DNA of 64,000 nucleotides from Solirubrobacter pauli (lineage in GTDB: Bacteria > Actinomycetota > Thermoleophilia > Solirubrobacterales > Solirubrobacteraceae): NCBI RefSeq assembly GCF_003633755.1, contig NZ_RBIL01000003.1:235308-299307 (forward strand), read 5' to 3'. The notes beneath the pieces were generated by a model. The model saw only the letters and a program-made list of their open reading frames with translations. It searched no databases and had not been told where the DNA came from. Of the stretch, positions 26,393 to 34,950 are shown piece after piece; the first letter of the stretch is position 1, and each line of letters starts with the position of its first letter. The translations under genes were made by a program, and so were the position numbers.

Positions 26393-26466
26393 TACGTGAA
26401 GGTCAAGTCCGAGTCGTACCGGCCGATTACTTCGACCGGGAAGAGGCAAACGTACTGCGGATCGCC

Positions 26467-28614
26467 ATGGACACCAGCGCCGGCGCCGGCTGCCCGCTCA
26501 GTCTGGTCGCCCACCACGCCGCCTCGGCCACGTCGAGGGGCGCGCTGTTCGCTGCGCTCGAGCAGGCGCTCGCGACGCAGCTCGGCGCCGACCGCGCGCG
26601 CCTGCTGGAGATCAGCCAGGACCGCCGGGGCGCGTCCGGTGAGCCCACCGACGCCGTTGACTACGTGCGCTTCGACGAGGGCCCTTCGGCCACGGCGACC
26701 GTGCTGCGCACCGGCGCGCCGCTCGCGATCCCGGACGCGCTGACGAGCGACGCGCTCGTCTCCGGCCTCGCCGAGCAGCACGGCGTGGCTTCCGCCCTCT
26801 TCGTCCCGGTCGCCTACGGCGGCGCGATCCGCGACGTGCTCCTGATCGCCTGGAACGACCCGCGCGCGATCTCCGCCGAGGACGTCCGCGACGCCCAGCT
26901 GCTCGCCGATCAGGCCGCCGCCGGCTACGGCCGTCTCGAGGCTGAGGAGCGCCGTGCCGCCGGCTCGCTGCAGGACCGCGCGGTCGTGCGCGCCGCGCGG
27001 GCACTCGGCCAGTCGCTGGAGCTCCAGGAGGTCCTGCAGACGCTGGTCGAGGAGGCCTCGCTGGCGCTCGACGGCGACGAGTCGGGCGTCTACCTCGCGG
27101 ACCTCGAGGCCGGCGACGCGGTGGCCACCGCCGGCTACAAGGTCCCGGAGCCCTGGGTGGGCGCGCGGATCAAGCCGGGCGAGGGCGCGGCCGGCCGCGT
27201 GTTCGCGTCAGGCAAGGCGTTCATCACCCAGGACTACCAGCAGCTCGGCGGCTTCACCCAGCACCCGCAGCGCCCCGAGCTGATGACCGCGGTCTCGGTC
27301 CCCATGTACTGGGACGACGAGCTGCGCGGCGCGCTTTCGGTCGCGTGGAAGCGCCGGCGGTTCGTGCACGACGAGGACGTCCGCACGCTGGAGGCGATCG
27401 CCGGCCTGGCGACCGTCGCCTGCCGCAACGCGGAGGCGTTCGAGCACGTCCAGCACGTCGCCCGCACGGACGCGCTGACCGGCGTCCTCAACCACGGCGC
27501 CATGCAGCTGCGGATCCGCGAGGAGATCGCCCGCGCGCGCCGCGACGGGCATCCGCTCGGCGCCGTCATCCTCGACCTCGACGACTTCAAGGGCGTCAAC
27601 GACACCCAGGGCCACGCCGCCGGCGACGAGCTGCTGCGCACGGTCGCCCGCGCGCTCCAGGGCGAGCTGCGCCCGTACGACCAGGTCGCCCGCTACGGCG
27701 GCGACGAGTTCGTGCTGCTGCTCCCCGGCTCGGACGAGGAGATGACCGCTCAGGTGGCCGAGCGCTGCCGCGACGCGATCGGCGGCAAGTGCTCGATCGG
27801 CGTCGCCGCCTGGCACGACGGGCTGGACGCCGACGGGCTGCTCGAGCAGGCCGACCGCGCGCTGATGCTCGCCAAGCGCACCGGCAAGGGCCGCGTGGCC
27901 GTCGCCAACCCCGAGGTCGAGCGTGAGCTGGCGCTGCTGCAGTCGCGCTCGGGCTCCCCCGCCGCCGTCCAGGCGCTGGCGGCCGCGATCGAGGAGCGCG
28001 ACAACTACACGCACGAGCACACGCAGGAGCTCGTCCGGCTCGCGCGCGGCGTCGCGATGATGCTCGGGCTGGACTCCGGGCACGTGGAGCGGATCGCGCA
28101 CGCGGCGCTCCTGCACGACGTCGGGAAGCTGGCGATGCCCGAGGAGCTGCTCACCAAGGACGGCCCGCTCACCCAGGAGGAGTGGGAGGTCATGTCCGAG
28201 CACCCGATCGTGGGCGAGCGGATCCTCGCTCGCACCAAGGAGCTGTCGACGCTCGCGCCGATCGTCCGCCACGAGCACGAGCACTGGAACGGCACCGGCT
28301 ATCCCGACGGGCTCGAGCGCACGCGGATCCCCGTCGGCTCGCGCGTGATCCTCGCCTGCCACGCGTACGTGGCGATGACCACCGAGCGCCCGTACCGGCC
28401 GGCGCTCACGCCCGCACGGAGCATCACCGAGCTACGCGCCGGCTCAGGGTCCAAGTACGACCCCGAGGTGATCGACGCGCTGCTCGACCTGCTCGGGCAC
28501 GACCGCCCGCAGGTGCCGGACCGCGCCGCGGGCGTGAAGCTGGCCGCGGCGCCGCCGCGGGAGGCTACGTCCCGTCGCTCGGCGGGTCCGCCGGGGTGGG
28601 CGCCGGGCGGGTGA
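26467..28614 (+). CDS. GAF-GGDEF-HD-GYP cyclic-di-GMP enzyme
   Basis: A 715-residue soluble signalling protein. Two GAF-type sensor regions (about 10-155 and 170-325) are followed by a diguanylate cyclase domain with intact GGDEF (residues 411-415 in ARYGGDEFVLL) and an HD-GYP phosphodiesterase domain with His550-Asp551 in LLHDVGKLAMPEE and Gly611-Tyr-Pro in GTGYPDGLERTRIP. Both active sites look complete, so it could make and destroy c-di-GMP under control of the GAF domains. The last 50 bases overlap a convergent gene. c-di-GMP often controls exopolysaccharide, which is encoded further right, but that link is inferred. Confidence 0.93.
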   Translation: MDTSAGAGCPLSLVAHHAASATSRGALFAALEQALATQLGADRARLLEISQDRRGASGEPTDAVDYVRFDEGPSATATVLRTGAPLAIPDALTSDALVSGLAEQHGVASALFVPVAYGGAIRDVLLIAWNDPRAISAEDVRDAQLLADQAAAGYGRLEAEERRAAGSLQDRAVVRAARALGQSLELQEVLQTLVEEASLALDGDESGVYLADLEAGDAVATAGYKVPEPWVGARIKPGEGAAGRVFASGKAFITQDYQQLGGFTQHPQRPELMTAVSVPMYWDDELRGALSVAWKRRRFVHDEDVRTLEAIAGLATVACRNAEAFEHVQHVARTDALTGVLNHGAMQLRIREEIARARRDGHPLGAVILDLDDFKGVNDTQGHAAGDELLRTVARALQGELRPYDQVARYGGDEFVLLLPGSDEEMTAQVAERCRDAIGGKCSIGVAAWHDGLDADGLLEQADRALMLAKRTGKGRVAVANPEVERELALLQSRSGSPAAVQALAAAIEERDNYTHEHTQELVRLARGVAMMLGLDSGHVERIAHAALLHDVGKLAMPEELLTKDGPLTQEEWEVMSEHPIVGERILARTKELSTLAPIVRHEHEHWNGTGYPDGLERTRIPVGSRVILACHAYVAMTTERPYRPALTPARSITELRAGSGSKYDPEVIDALLDLLGHDRPQVPDRAAGVKLAAAPPREATSRRSAGPPGWAPGG

Positions 28615-29248
28615 CGAGGGTCGCGCTGTAGGTGAGGCGCGCCTTGTAGAGGCAGCGGTACTGCTTGACCGTGTCCAGCGACTGCTGGGCGGTCTGCGTG
28701 CCGGTGTCGTTGCACTTGCCCTTCTCGCGCGAGGCGCGCCACGAGCTGTGGTCGGTCAGCAGCGGCGTGAGCGCCGGCGCCCACGTCGGAACTGTCAGTG
28801 CAATGACATAACCCTTCTTGACGTTGAGCGAGCGGCCCAGCGGGAACTGCACCGTCTGCCCGAAGTAGGGCTTGAGCTGCTGCACCGGGCTCTGGGTCAC
28901 CGTGCGGGAGTAGAGCGTCTTGCCCTGGCGCAGGACGGTCAACCGCGCCGACGCGGGACCACCGAGGTTCTTGTCGAAGAACGCGATCTGCTCGGCCGAC
29001 GGACGGCCGAGGTTGATCGACCAGGCGACGATCTTCCCGTCCTCGGGAACGGTGAACGCGCTGCGCTCATCCCCGACCTTGATCTGGTAGCCGGTGGTGC
29101 GCGAGACGGCGAGGCAGGGTGCGGCCGGGCACGCCGGCGCGGCGTCCGTGCGACCGACCTCGATGACTTTTGCCGAGGCGGGTGTGGACGCTGAAGCCAG
29201 CGCCACGGCCGATGTCGCCGCGGCGAGCGTGAGCGTGCGAGAGACCAT
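28565..29248 (-). CDS. secreted protein of unknown function
   Basis: A 227-residue protein with a signal peptide (MVSRTLTLAAATSAVALASASTPASA). The mature part is beta-rich with Cys pairs (CPAAPC, KGKCNDTG, YRCLYKARL) and a Pro-rich end (RPAPTPADPP). Similar secreted proteins occur in Solirubrobacter-type genomes; no enzyme motif is visible. The upstream in-frame extension to 29386 crosses the cspA gene and is rejected. It may be expressed with cspA or on its own; a hairpin lies between them. Confidence 0.75.
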   Translation of the reverse strand: MVSRTLTLAAATSAVALASASTPASAKVIEVGRTDAAPACPAAPCLAVSRTTGYQIKVGDERSAFTVPEDGKIVAWSINLGRPSAEQIAFFDKNLGGPASARLTVLRQGKTLYSRTVTQSPVQQLKPYFGQTVQFPLGRSLNVKKGYVIALTVPTWAPALTPLLTDHSSWRASREKGKCNDTGTQTAQQSLDTVKQYRCLYKARLTYSATLVTRPAPTPADPPSDGT

Positions 29249-29275
29249 CACACACGCATTGAACACGACGGGAGG

Positions 29276-29298
29276 CCGGGGGATGCGTCTCCCCCCGG
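29276..29298 (-). terminator. hairpin downstream of cspA
   Basis: CCGGGGG and CCCCCGG form a 7-bp stem with a 9-base loop, 18 bases past the cspA stop and ahead of the next gene on the same strand. Confidence 0.5.
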
Positions 29299-29315
29299 TT
29301 CCACGGCGTCTCTCC

Positions 29316-29519
29316 TTACAGCTTCTGGACGTTGATCGCCTTGGGGCCCTTGTCCCCGTTCTCCTCTTCGAAGGTGACCTTCGCACCCTCGGCTAGCGAT
29401 CGATATCCGTCGCCCGTAATGCCGGAGAAATGGACGAACAGGTCACGTCCTCCCCCGTCGGGCGTGATGAAGCCGAAGCCCTTCTCGTCCGAGAACCACT
29501 TGACCGTACCGGTGCCCAC
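29316..29519 (-). CDS. cspA: cold-shock protein (CspA family)
   Basis: A 67-residue OB-fold RNA chaperone. Both RNA-binding motifs are intact: KGFGFITP (RNP1) and LFVHFSGI (RNP2), after the typical start [11 protein letters not shown]. The GTG at 29519 gives the canonical N-terminus; an in-frame GTG four codons earlier (29531) cannot be excluded. A promoter-like sequence and a leader of roughly 80 bases precede it, as is usual for cold-shock genes. The DEAD-box helicase further upstream fits the same cold-response theme. Confidence 0.96.
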   Translation of the reverse strand: MGTGTVKWFSDEKGFGFITPDGGGRDLFVHFSGITGDGYRSLAEGAKVTFEEENGDKGPKAINVQKL

Positions 29520-29606
29520 AGATGACCCCACTTGACTACTGCTCGACGTCTAACCACGCCGCACTTATTTCGACCGGTCGGTGCGTCCGGCCCCAACGGG
29601 GCAGAC

Positions 29607-29634
29607 GCTATACAGGTGCGCAGTACGGACGCAA
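29607..29634 (-). promoter_or_regulatory. candidate promoter for cspA
   Basis: On the minus strand TTGCGT (29629-29634) and TATAGC (29607-29612) are 16 bases apart. This would place the transcript start near 29600 and give an untranslated leader of about 80 bases. Confidence 0.35.
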
Positions 29635-29666
29635 CCGCCTTCTACACCTGCTGGGTGTGGAGATGT

Positions 29667-30080
29667 CTACGCGCTCAGGAGCTCTGCTGCTTGTGCGATC
29701 TCGTCACGATCGCCGGGCGCCGGCTGCCACGGAAGCCGCAGCGGGTCGCCGTCGTAGCGCGGGATCACGTGGATGTGGAAGTGGAAGACCGTCTGCCAGG
29801 CCTTGGGCCCGCAGCTGTTGATCAGGTTGATCCCGTCCGCATTCAGCTTGTCCTTCGCGCGCTGGGCGAGCAGCTGCGCGGTGCGCGCGCACGCCGCGAG
29901 GTCCTCCGGGTCGATCTCCAGCAGGTCCTTCGCGTGCTCGCGCGGGATCACCAGCAGGTGCCCGCGCGTACCCGGGTTGATGTCCATGAAGGCGATCGTC
30001 CGCTCGTCCTCGTAGACGCGCGTCGACGGGATCTGCCCCGCGACGATCTTGCAGAACAGGCAGTCGGGATCAGCGGCCAT
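29667..30080 (-). CDS. HIT family hydrolase
   Basis: A 137-residue histidine-triad protein with HFHIHVIPR (His100, His102, His104) and an N-terminal CLFC pair that may bind zinc. The family hydrolyses or transfers nucleoside phosphoramidates and dinucleotides; the exact substrate is unknown. It starts 11 bases after the helicase gene on the same strand and is likely part of one transcript with it. Confidence 0.94.
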   Translation of the reverse strand: MAADPDCLFCKIVAGQIPSTRVYEDERTIAFMDINPGTRGHLLVIPREHAKDLLEIDPEDLAACARTAQLLAQRAKDKLNADGINLINSCGPKAWQTVFHFHIHVIPRYDGDPLRLPWQPAPGDRDEIAQAAELLSA

Positions 30081-30091
30081 GGGTCCGTAGG

Positions 30092-31765
30092 CTAACGCCG
30101 GGGGCTCGCGAAGCGCTCGCGCCGGATGGTCGCCTTCTTGCCCTTGATCGTGGTGCCGCGCAGCGCCGTGATCACGCCGTCCACCGACCCCTCGGGGACC
30201 TCCACGAGCGAGAAGCGGTCGGCGATCTCGATGCCGCCGATGTCGCGTCCGGTCAACCCGGCCTCGTTGGTGATCGCGCCGACGAGGTCCTTCGGGCGGA
30301 TCCCCGCGACGCGGCCGGCGCCGATGAAGATGCGCGTCATGCCGCTGCTGTCGCGCTTGCCGCCGCGGTCGGGCCGCTTGGCGCCACGCTCCGGGCGGTC
30401 GCCGCGCGGAGCCGGGATGTCCGGGATCTCCTCCTCGTCGTCGCCCGGGCCGCCGCTCGCCTCGTGGGCGAGCTTGATCGCGGCCGCCGCGACGTCCATC
30501 AGGTCGTAGGACTCGGCGAGCGTCTCGACGACCACGCGGAAGCGGTCCAGGTCGCCGTCGTCGAGCAGGGACTCCTCCAGGCCGGCGCGCGTGAGCTCAA
30601 GCCGGCGCGCACGCAGGTCGGCGACCGTCGGGATCTTCTCGACCGCGATCTTCTGCTTGGTGACGCGCTCGACCGTCTTCAACATCCGGTGCTCGCGCGG
30701 CTGGGCGAGCGTAATCGCGGTGCCCTCCCGCCCGGCACGGCCGACGCGGCCGATCCGGTGCACGTACGTCTCGGGCGAGGACGGCACGTCGTAGTTGACG
30801 ACGTGCGTCAGCAGGTCGATGTCCAGGCCGCGGGCGGCGACGTCGGTGGCGAGCAGCAGGTCGGCGTTGCCGGAGCGCAGCCGGCTCATCACGCGGTCGC
30901 GCTGCTGCTGGGACATGCCGCCGTGCAGCGCCTCGGCGCGGTAGCCGCGGCCGTTGAGCGTCTCCGTGAGCGTGTCGACCTCGTCGCGCGTGCGGCAGAA
31001 GACGAGCGCCGCCGTCGGCTGCTCGACGTCGAGCAGCCGGCCGAGCGCCGCCGGCTTGTTCGCGCGCGGCACGATGTACGCGACCTGGCGGACGCGCTTG
31101 GCCTCGGCCTCCACGTCGGCGCGGCCGATCTCGATCCGCTCGGGCTCGCGCAGGTGGCGCGAGACCATCCCGTTCAGCCGCGGCGGCATCGTGGCCGAGA
31201 AGAGCACGGTCTGGCGGCTCTCGGGCGCGGCGTCGAGCAGGGCCTCGAGGTCCTCGGCGAAGCCCATGTCGAGCATCTCGTCGGCTTCGTCGAGCACGAC
31301 GGTCTCGACCGACTTCAGGTCCAGCGTGCCGCGGTTGAGGTGGTCGATCGCGCGGCCGGGGGTCGCGACGACCACGTCCACCCCACGCTCGAGCGCGCGC
31401 AGCTGCATGCGGATCGGCTGGCCGCCGTAGACGGGCAGGACGCGCGTGCGCAACCCGCGGCCGTATTTGTGCATCGCCTCGGAGACCTGCATCGCGAGCT
31501 CACGCGTCGGCACGAGCACGAGCGCCGCCGGGTTCGTGTCCGACCGGTTCGTCTCCAGGCGCTGGAGCACCGGCAGCGCGAACGCTGCGGTCTTGCCCGT
31601 GCCGGTGGCGGCCTGCCCGAGCAGGTCGCGACCCTCGATCAGCGGCGGGATCGCCTCGCGCTGGATCGGCGTCGGCTCTTCATAACCAAGGTGGTTGAGG
31701 GCGGTGAGCAGCTCCTCCCGGAGCGCTAGGTCCGCAAAGGTGATAGCTGCGTCGTCGTCGGCCAC
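30092..31765 (-). CDS. deaD: DEAD-box ATP-dependent RNA helicase
   Basis: A 557-residue helicase with the Q motif (GYEEPTPIQREAIPPL), motif I ATGTGKT, motif II DEAD (VVLDEADEMLDMG), SAT, and motif VI HRIGRVGRAGR. After a charged Arg/Lys/Asp-rich linker (about 430-470) comes a DbpA-type RNA-binding domain (MTRIFIGAGRVAGIRPKDL to the end). This layout matches CsdA/DeaD proteins that unwind structured RNA in ribosome assembly and cold adaptation. A HIT protein and cspA follow on the same strand. Confidence 0.95.
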   Translation of the reverse strand: MADDDAAITFADLALREELLTALNHLGYEEPTPIQREAIPPLIEGRDLLGQAATGTGKTAAFALPVLQRLETNRSDTNPAALVLVPTRELAMQVSEAMHKYGRGLRTRVLPVYGGQPIRMQLRALERGVDVVVATPGRAIDHLNRGTLDLKSVETVVLDEADEMLDMGFAEDLEALLDAAPESRQTVLFSATMPPRLNGMVSRHLREPERIEIGRADVEAEAKRVRQVAYIVPRANKPAALGRLLDVEQPTAALVFCRTRDEVDTLTETLNGRGYRAEALHGGMSQQQRDRVMSRLRSGNADLLLATDVAARGLDIDLLTHVVNYDVPSSPETYVHRIGRVGRAGREGTAITLAQPREHRMLKTVERVTKQKIAVEKIPTVADLRARRLELTRAGLEESLLDDGDLDRFRVVVETLAESYDLMDVAAAAIKLAHEASGGPGDDEEEIPDIPAPRGDRPERGAKRPDRGGKRDSSGMTRIFIGAGRVAGIRPKDLVGAITNEAGLTGRDIGGIEIADRFSLVEVPEGSVDGVITALRGTTIKGKKATIRRERFASPRR

Positions 31766-31806
31766 GTCGTGCCCTTACGCTAGCGGGCGCGACGTGGCGA
31801 TCGAGG

Positions 31807-31893
31807 CTAAGAGTGGTGTTGCCCGGCCCAGGCCATCATCGCGAAGAACGCGACGGCACCGGACAGGATGAGAACGGCGGCGATCTGGGTCAT
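31807..31893 (-). CDS. possible 28-residue membrane peptide
   Basis: A small frame starting with ATG 31893 encodes a 28-residue chain with one hydrophobic helix (IAAVLILSGAVAFFAMMAW) and a polar end (AGQHHS). It lies in the 229-base gap between the helicase and the DUF2934-like gene, and no other frame uses this stretch. There is no clear ribosome site, so it remains a candidate. Confidence 0.35.
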   Translation of the reverse strand: MTQIAAVLILSGAVAFFAMMAWAGQHHS

Positions 31894-31993
31894 GGACCCA
31901 TGATCGGCACGGGTCCCGAAGCCTTGATAACCGCTGTCTCAAAGGTTCCATAATTCGGCCGTCCGGGTGGCCCGGACGGCCGTGCGACCCGTG

Positions 31994-32362
31994 CTAGGCA
32001 GCGGTGCCGGCGAGCTCGCGCTCCGCCGTGAGCCAGTGGTCGACGGGGTCGCCGCCCTGGTTCTCGAGCGCGATGTAGTAGGCGCGCTCGGCGATGGCCT
32101 CGAACGGCACCTCGACGACTTCGACGACCTCGACGACCTCGACGGCGGTCGGGGCCTCAGGGGCGGCGGGAGCGGCCGGAGCGGCGTCCGCGAAGCGCTT
32201 GCGCCACTCGGCTACACCGCCGAGCTTGCCCATGGCGGTGCTCAGACCAGAGAGGCCACGAGCGGAGAGCTCCTCGCGCTTCGGGAAGCGACCGAGCTCC
32301 GCGACGATCGGCTCGAGGGTGGCGTGGATGGTTTCAGCGTCCCAACGACGGCGGGTAGTCAT
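31994..32362 (-). CDS. DUF2934-like protein with helical N-terminus
   Basis: A 122-residue soluble protein. The N-terminal half (RRWDAETIHATLEPIVAEL, then SARGLSGLSTAMGKLGGV) resembles the short helical repeats that bind DNA in some actinobacterial proteins. A VEV-VEV-VEV spacer encoded by near-identical 9-base units links it to a DUF2934-like C-terminus (IAERAYYIALENQGGDPVDHWLTAEREL region). Function is unknown; both halves are called by resemblance only. Confidence 0.7.
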   Translation of the reverse strand: MTTRRRWDAETIHATLEPIVAELGRFPKREELSARGLSGLSTAMGKLGGVAEWRKRFADAAPAAPAAPEAPTAVEVVEVVEVVEVPFEAIAERAYYIALENQGGDPVDHWLTAERELAGTAA

Positions 32363-32415
32363 GGCGGCGAGTATCGCGCGCGTTATGCCGAGTGTCGTGC
32401 CAAACGGTGACGAAA

Positions 32416-32431
32416 CCCCCTGAACCGGGGG
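32416..32431 (-). terminator. short hairpin with T run
   Basis: On the minus strand CCCCC and GGGGG pair around a 6-base loop and are followed by TTT. It lies 7 bases past the small gene ending at 32438 and ahead of the DUF2934-like gene. Confidence 0.5.
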
Positions 32432-32437
32432 CGGTGG

Positions 32438-32605
32438 TCAGCGCTGAGACCCCGGGCTGGCCTCGTCGTCGAGGTCCAGGAGCGCGTCGATGGCCGCGAC
32501 GAGCGACGACGACTCGCGCGTGCCGATGCGCAACAGCACCTCCCGGCATGCCATCAGCAGCTCGTCCCGCTGCTCGAGCGCCTCAGCTAGATCATCCGCG
32601 GCCAC
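32438..32605 (-). CDS. small helical protein, 55 residues
   Basis: A frame starting at GTG 32605, 20 bases after the possible anti-sigma gene. It encodes an acidic, helix-prone protein (ADDLAEALEQRDELLMACRE, then SSLVAAIDALLDLDDEA) with no membrane segment. The codon pattern (G/C in third position) is like that of neighbouring genes and a T-tailed hairpin follows. It may be the last gene of the sigma-factor operon. No family is recognised. Confidence 0.5.
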   Translation of the reverse strand: MAADDLAEALEQRDELLMACREVLLRIGTRESSSLVAAIDALLDLDDEASPGSQR

Positions 32606-32625
32606 AGCCGCGCACGGTAGAGCGC

Positions 32626-33321
32626 TCAGCGGATGGCGGCCGCGTACGGCGACGGGACGCGACCGCAGCTCCCCTGCGCGTACTGGCGCAGCGGCGCTGG
32701 ATCACCGGCCGCCGCGGCCCTGGCGTTGAGCGACCAGCCGACCGTGCGCTCGTACGGGTCCCGCAGCGAGCCGCGCAGCGCCGGCCAGTGCGGGATGTCC
32801 TGCAGGACCGCGGTCGCGGCCGTTCGTGCCGGCGCGTCGCCGGCCTGCTGCGTGAACACCCAGAACTGCGCCCAGGTGCACGCGGCGCGGTACTCGACGA
32901 GGAACTGCACGTCCACGCGGGCGCTGATCGAGCCCATGTTCGCCGCGCTGGAGGGCGTGCCCGCCCAGTCCATCGACTCGCCCGCGCCGGGCGGATACGG
33001 CACGCGCGCCGCGATCTCCGCCGCCACGATCGGCAGCTGGTCGTGCGCGATGCGGGTGCCGAGGGAGCGCCACTCGGGCGTCGGCGCGGCGACCAGCGCC
33101 CGCGACTGCGCGAGCGTGGCCCGCGGGACGGTCAACGGCGGAGGCGCGGCCGCCGGTGCGGACGCCTCGTCGTGCTGCGTCAGCGCGACGACCAGGGCCG
33201 CGGCGCACACGGCCGCCACCGGCGCGCCCACCCAGCGCGCCCACGACCGCTGCCGGCGCCGCGGATAGCGACGCTCGGCCGCCGCGTCCAGCGCCGACTC
33301 GAGCTGGGGGAACAGGCTCAC
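32626..33321 (-). CDS. single-pass membrane protein coupled to sigma factor (possible anti-sigma)
   Basis: A 231-residue protein with a short cytoplasmic N-terminus (about 30 residues), one membrane helix (WVGAPVAAVCAAALVVAL) and an extracytoplasmic domain of about 170 residues with Cys residues (CTWAQFWVF, GSCGRVPSPY). Its GTG overlaps the stop of the ECF sigma gene by four bases. Topology and coupling are those of a membrane anti-sigma factor, but no zinc-binding HxxxCxxC motif is present, so the role is inferred from position. Confidence 0.75.
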   Translation of the reverse strand: MSLFPQLESALDAAAERRYPRRRQRSWARWVGAPVAAVCAAALVVALTQHDEASAPAAAPPPLTVPRATLAQSRALVAAPTPEWRSLGTRIAHDQLPIVAAEIAARVPYPPGAGESMDWAGTPSSAANMGSISARVDVQFLVEYRAACTWAQFWVFTQQAGDAPARTAATAVLQDIPHWPALRGSLRDPYERTVGWSLNARAAAAGDPAPLRQYAQGSCGRVPSPYAAAIR

Positions 33322-33851
33322 AGGAGGCCTTTCAGCGTCAGGAGCCCGCGGCTCACGCGCTTGCGCACGACCGCCTCGGACACCTGGACCGCGGCGGCGA
33401 TGTCCTTGTAGGAGCGCTCGTCGATCACGTGCGCGCGCACGGCCTCCGCCTGCGCGTCCGGGAGCTGCTCGAGCAGCTCGAACGCCCGCTCCTCCCCCGC
33501 GAGCCGCTCGATCCGCCCGACGAGCTCGTCGTCGACCTCCAGCGGTGGCATCGCGAGCTTGCGGCGCGCGCGGTCCTCGACCCGGCCGCGCTCGAACGAG
33601 CGCATCAACCGGTGGCGGGCGATCCCGTACAGCCAGGCCACCGCCGCGCCACGCTCCGGCCGGTAGTCGGCGGCGCCGAGCAGCGCGGACGCGAACGTCT
33701 CCGCGGCGAGGTCGGCGGCGACCTCCGCGTTGCGGACGCGCCGCATGAAATAGCCGAGCACCGACGCCTCGTGGCGGCGGTAGAACACGCCGAACGCCGC
33801 CGGACGCACCGGCGTCTCGATCAGCAGGCGTTCATCGGTCCACGCGTCCAC
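33318..33851 (-). CDS. ECF-type RNA polymerase sigma factor
   Basis: An ECF sigma factor of about 177 residues. Region 2 is AAFGVFYRRHEASVLGYFMRR to VAWLYGIARHRLMRSFERGR; region 4 is LEQLPDAQAEAVRAHVID and ERSYKDIAAAVQVSEAVVRKRVS. GTG 33851 is preferred; a TTG at 33860 in frame is an alternative. The start codon region lies in an 8-bp inverted repeat. It is translationally coupled to the membrane protein that follows. Confidence 0.92.
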   Translation of the reverse strand: MDAWTDERLLIETPVRPAAFGVFYRRHEASVLGYFMRRVRNAEVAADLAAETFASALLGAADYRPERGAAVAWLYGIARHRLMRSFERGRVEDRARRKLAMPPLEVDDELVGRIERLAGEERAFELLEQLPDAQAEAVRAHVIDERSYKDIAAAVQVSEAVVRKRVSRGLLTLKGLL

Positions 33852-33874
33852 ACCCCTCAATACCGCGAGGGGTG
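33851..33874. promoter_or_regulatory. inverted repeat over the sigma-factor start
   Basis: CACCCCTC and GAGGGGTG are perfect 8-base arms with an 8-base spacer. One arm contains the GTG start codon and the other lies just upstream. In RNA it would form a hairpin that hides the start; as DNA it could be an operator for autoregulation. Confidence 0.45.
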
Positions 33875-33895
33875 CGGATTTGTGACGAGGGGGAC

Positions 33896-34273
33896 TTAGA
33901 CGTCGGCTTCGACGAGGCGGCGGATCGCGTCGAGCGTGCCCATGACCTCGGGGTCGGGCGCGTCGCCGTGGACCGTCGCGACGTAGAGCGTCAACCGCGA
34001 GCCTTCCTCGTCCGGGTCGACCTGGAGCCAGCCGTGGTAGTCGCTGCCTTCAGCGCCCCACTCGATCCGACGCTTGGACTCGTCGGTCTTGAACCACCCC
34101 TCGCCGTGCTGGGTGTGGCCCTGATAGCGCGCCTCGACGGTCACCTTGTCCCCGTCGTGGGGTTCCGCCTTGGTCATCTGCGGCACGTAGTGCGGCAGGT
34201 TGCGGATGTCGGCGAGCGCGGCGTACACCTTGTCGGCGTCCGCGGCCACGTGGTGGGTGTGCTCGTGCTTCAC
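33896..34273 (-). CDS. SRPBCC-family protein
   Basis: A 125-residue START-like (polyketide cyclase/Bet v1 fold) protein: HTHHVAADADKVYAALADI at the start, a curved-sheet pattern in the middle (KVTVEARYQGHTQHGEGWF) and a long C-terminal helix (PEVMGTLDAIRRLVEADV). Such proteins bind hydrophobic ligands. GTG 34273 overlaps the stop of the amidotransferase gene by four bases; the longer upstream frame is a shadow. Confidence 0.85.
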   Translation of the reverse strand: MKHEHTHHVAADADKVYAALADIRNLPHYVPQMTKAEPHDGDKVTVEARYQGHTQHGEGWFKTDESKRRIEWGAEGSDYHGWLQVDPDEEGSRLTLYVATVHGDAPDPEVMGTLDAIRRLVEADV

Positions 34274-34950
34274 GCGCCGGAGGCTACAGCCACGAGGCCC
34301 GCGCGGGCGGCGAACCCGTCGAAGAGCACGTCGGCGGCGCGCGCGGCGGGCTCGGCATACGGCGCCGGGTCGAGGTCGTCGGCCGTCACCCCGGCGCGTG
34401 CCATGTCCTCGTGGTCGCTGCTCGCCCAGCCCGCGACGATGTCCGCGGTCACCTCCGGGTGGAACTGCACGCCGAGGTGGCGCTGGTGGCAGAACGCCTG
34501 GCAGCCGAACGCGTTCGCGGCCAGCTCGTAGCCGAGCGGCGGCAGCGTGAAGCCGTCCTCGTGCCAGGCCAGCCACGGGCCGGACGGGATCCGCTCGGCG
34601 TCGTGGCTGCGCACGGTGACCCAGCCGACCTCGGGCGCCGGCAGCGTGTGGACCGACCCGCCGAGCGCGACGGCCAGCGCCTGGGCGCCGAAGCAGATGC
34701 CGAGCACGGGGACGTCGGCGGCGTCGGCCGCGCGCAGCAGGTCGATCGTGCTCGCGACCCACGCGGGTCCGCCGCCCGCGACGCTCGCGCTCGAGCCGAG
34801 CGCGGCCACGAAGTCGTAGGTGCGGGGCTCGGGCCACGGCGCGTCCCCGTCGACGCGGAACGTGTCCAGGGCGAACCCGCGGCGTGCGGCCCAGCCTTCG
34901 AGCAGACCGGCGGGTGCGTCGCCCTGCGTCTGGAGGACGAGCCCGGTCAC
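34270..34950 (-). CDS. class-I glutamine amidotransferase-like protein
   Basis: A 226-residue stand-alone amidotransferase domain with nucleophile Cys86 in LGICFGAQ and the His/Glu pair in GVQFHPEVT. It resembles the GMP-synthase-like GuaA-amidotransferase group that has no synthetase domain, some of which hydrolyse gamma-glutamyl compounds. Both ends are coupled by GTGA overlaps: its start to the sulfatase stop, its stop to the SRPBCC start. The three genes form one operon of unclear purpose. Confidence 0.9.
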   Translation of the reverse strand: MTGLVLQTQGDAPAGLLEGWAARRGFALDTFRVDGDAPWPEPRTYDFVAALGSSASVAGGGPAWVASTIDLLRAADAADVPVLGICFGAQALAVALGGSVHTLPAPEVGWVTVRSHDAERIPSGPWLAWHEDGFTLPPLGYELAANAFGCQAFCHQRHLGVQFHPEVTADIVAGWASSDHEDMARAGVTADDLDPAPYAEPAARAADVLFDGFAARAGLVAVASGA

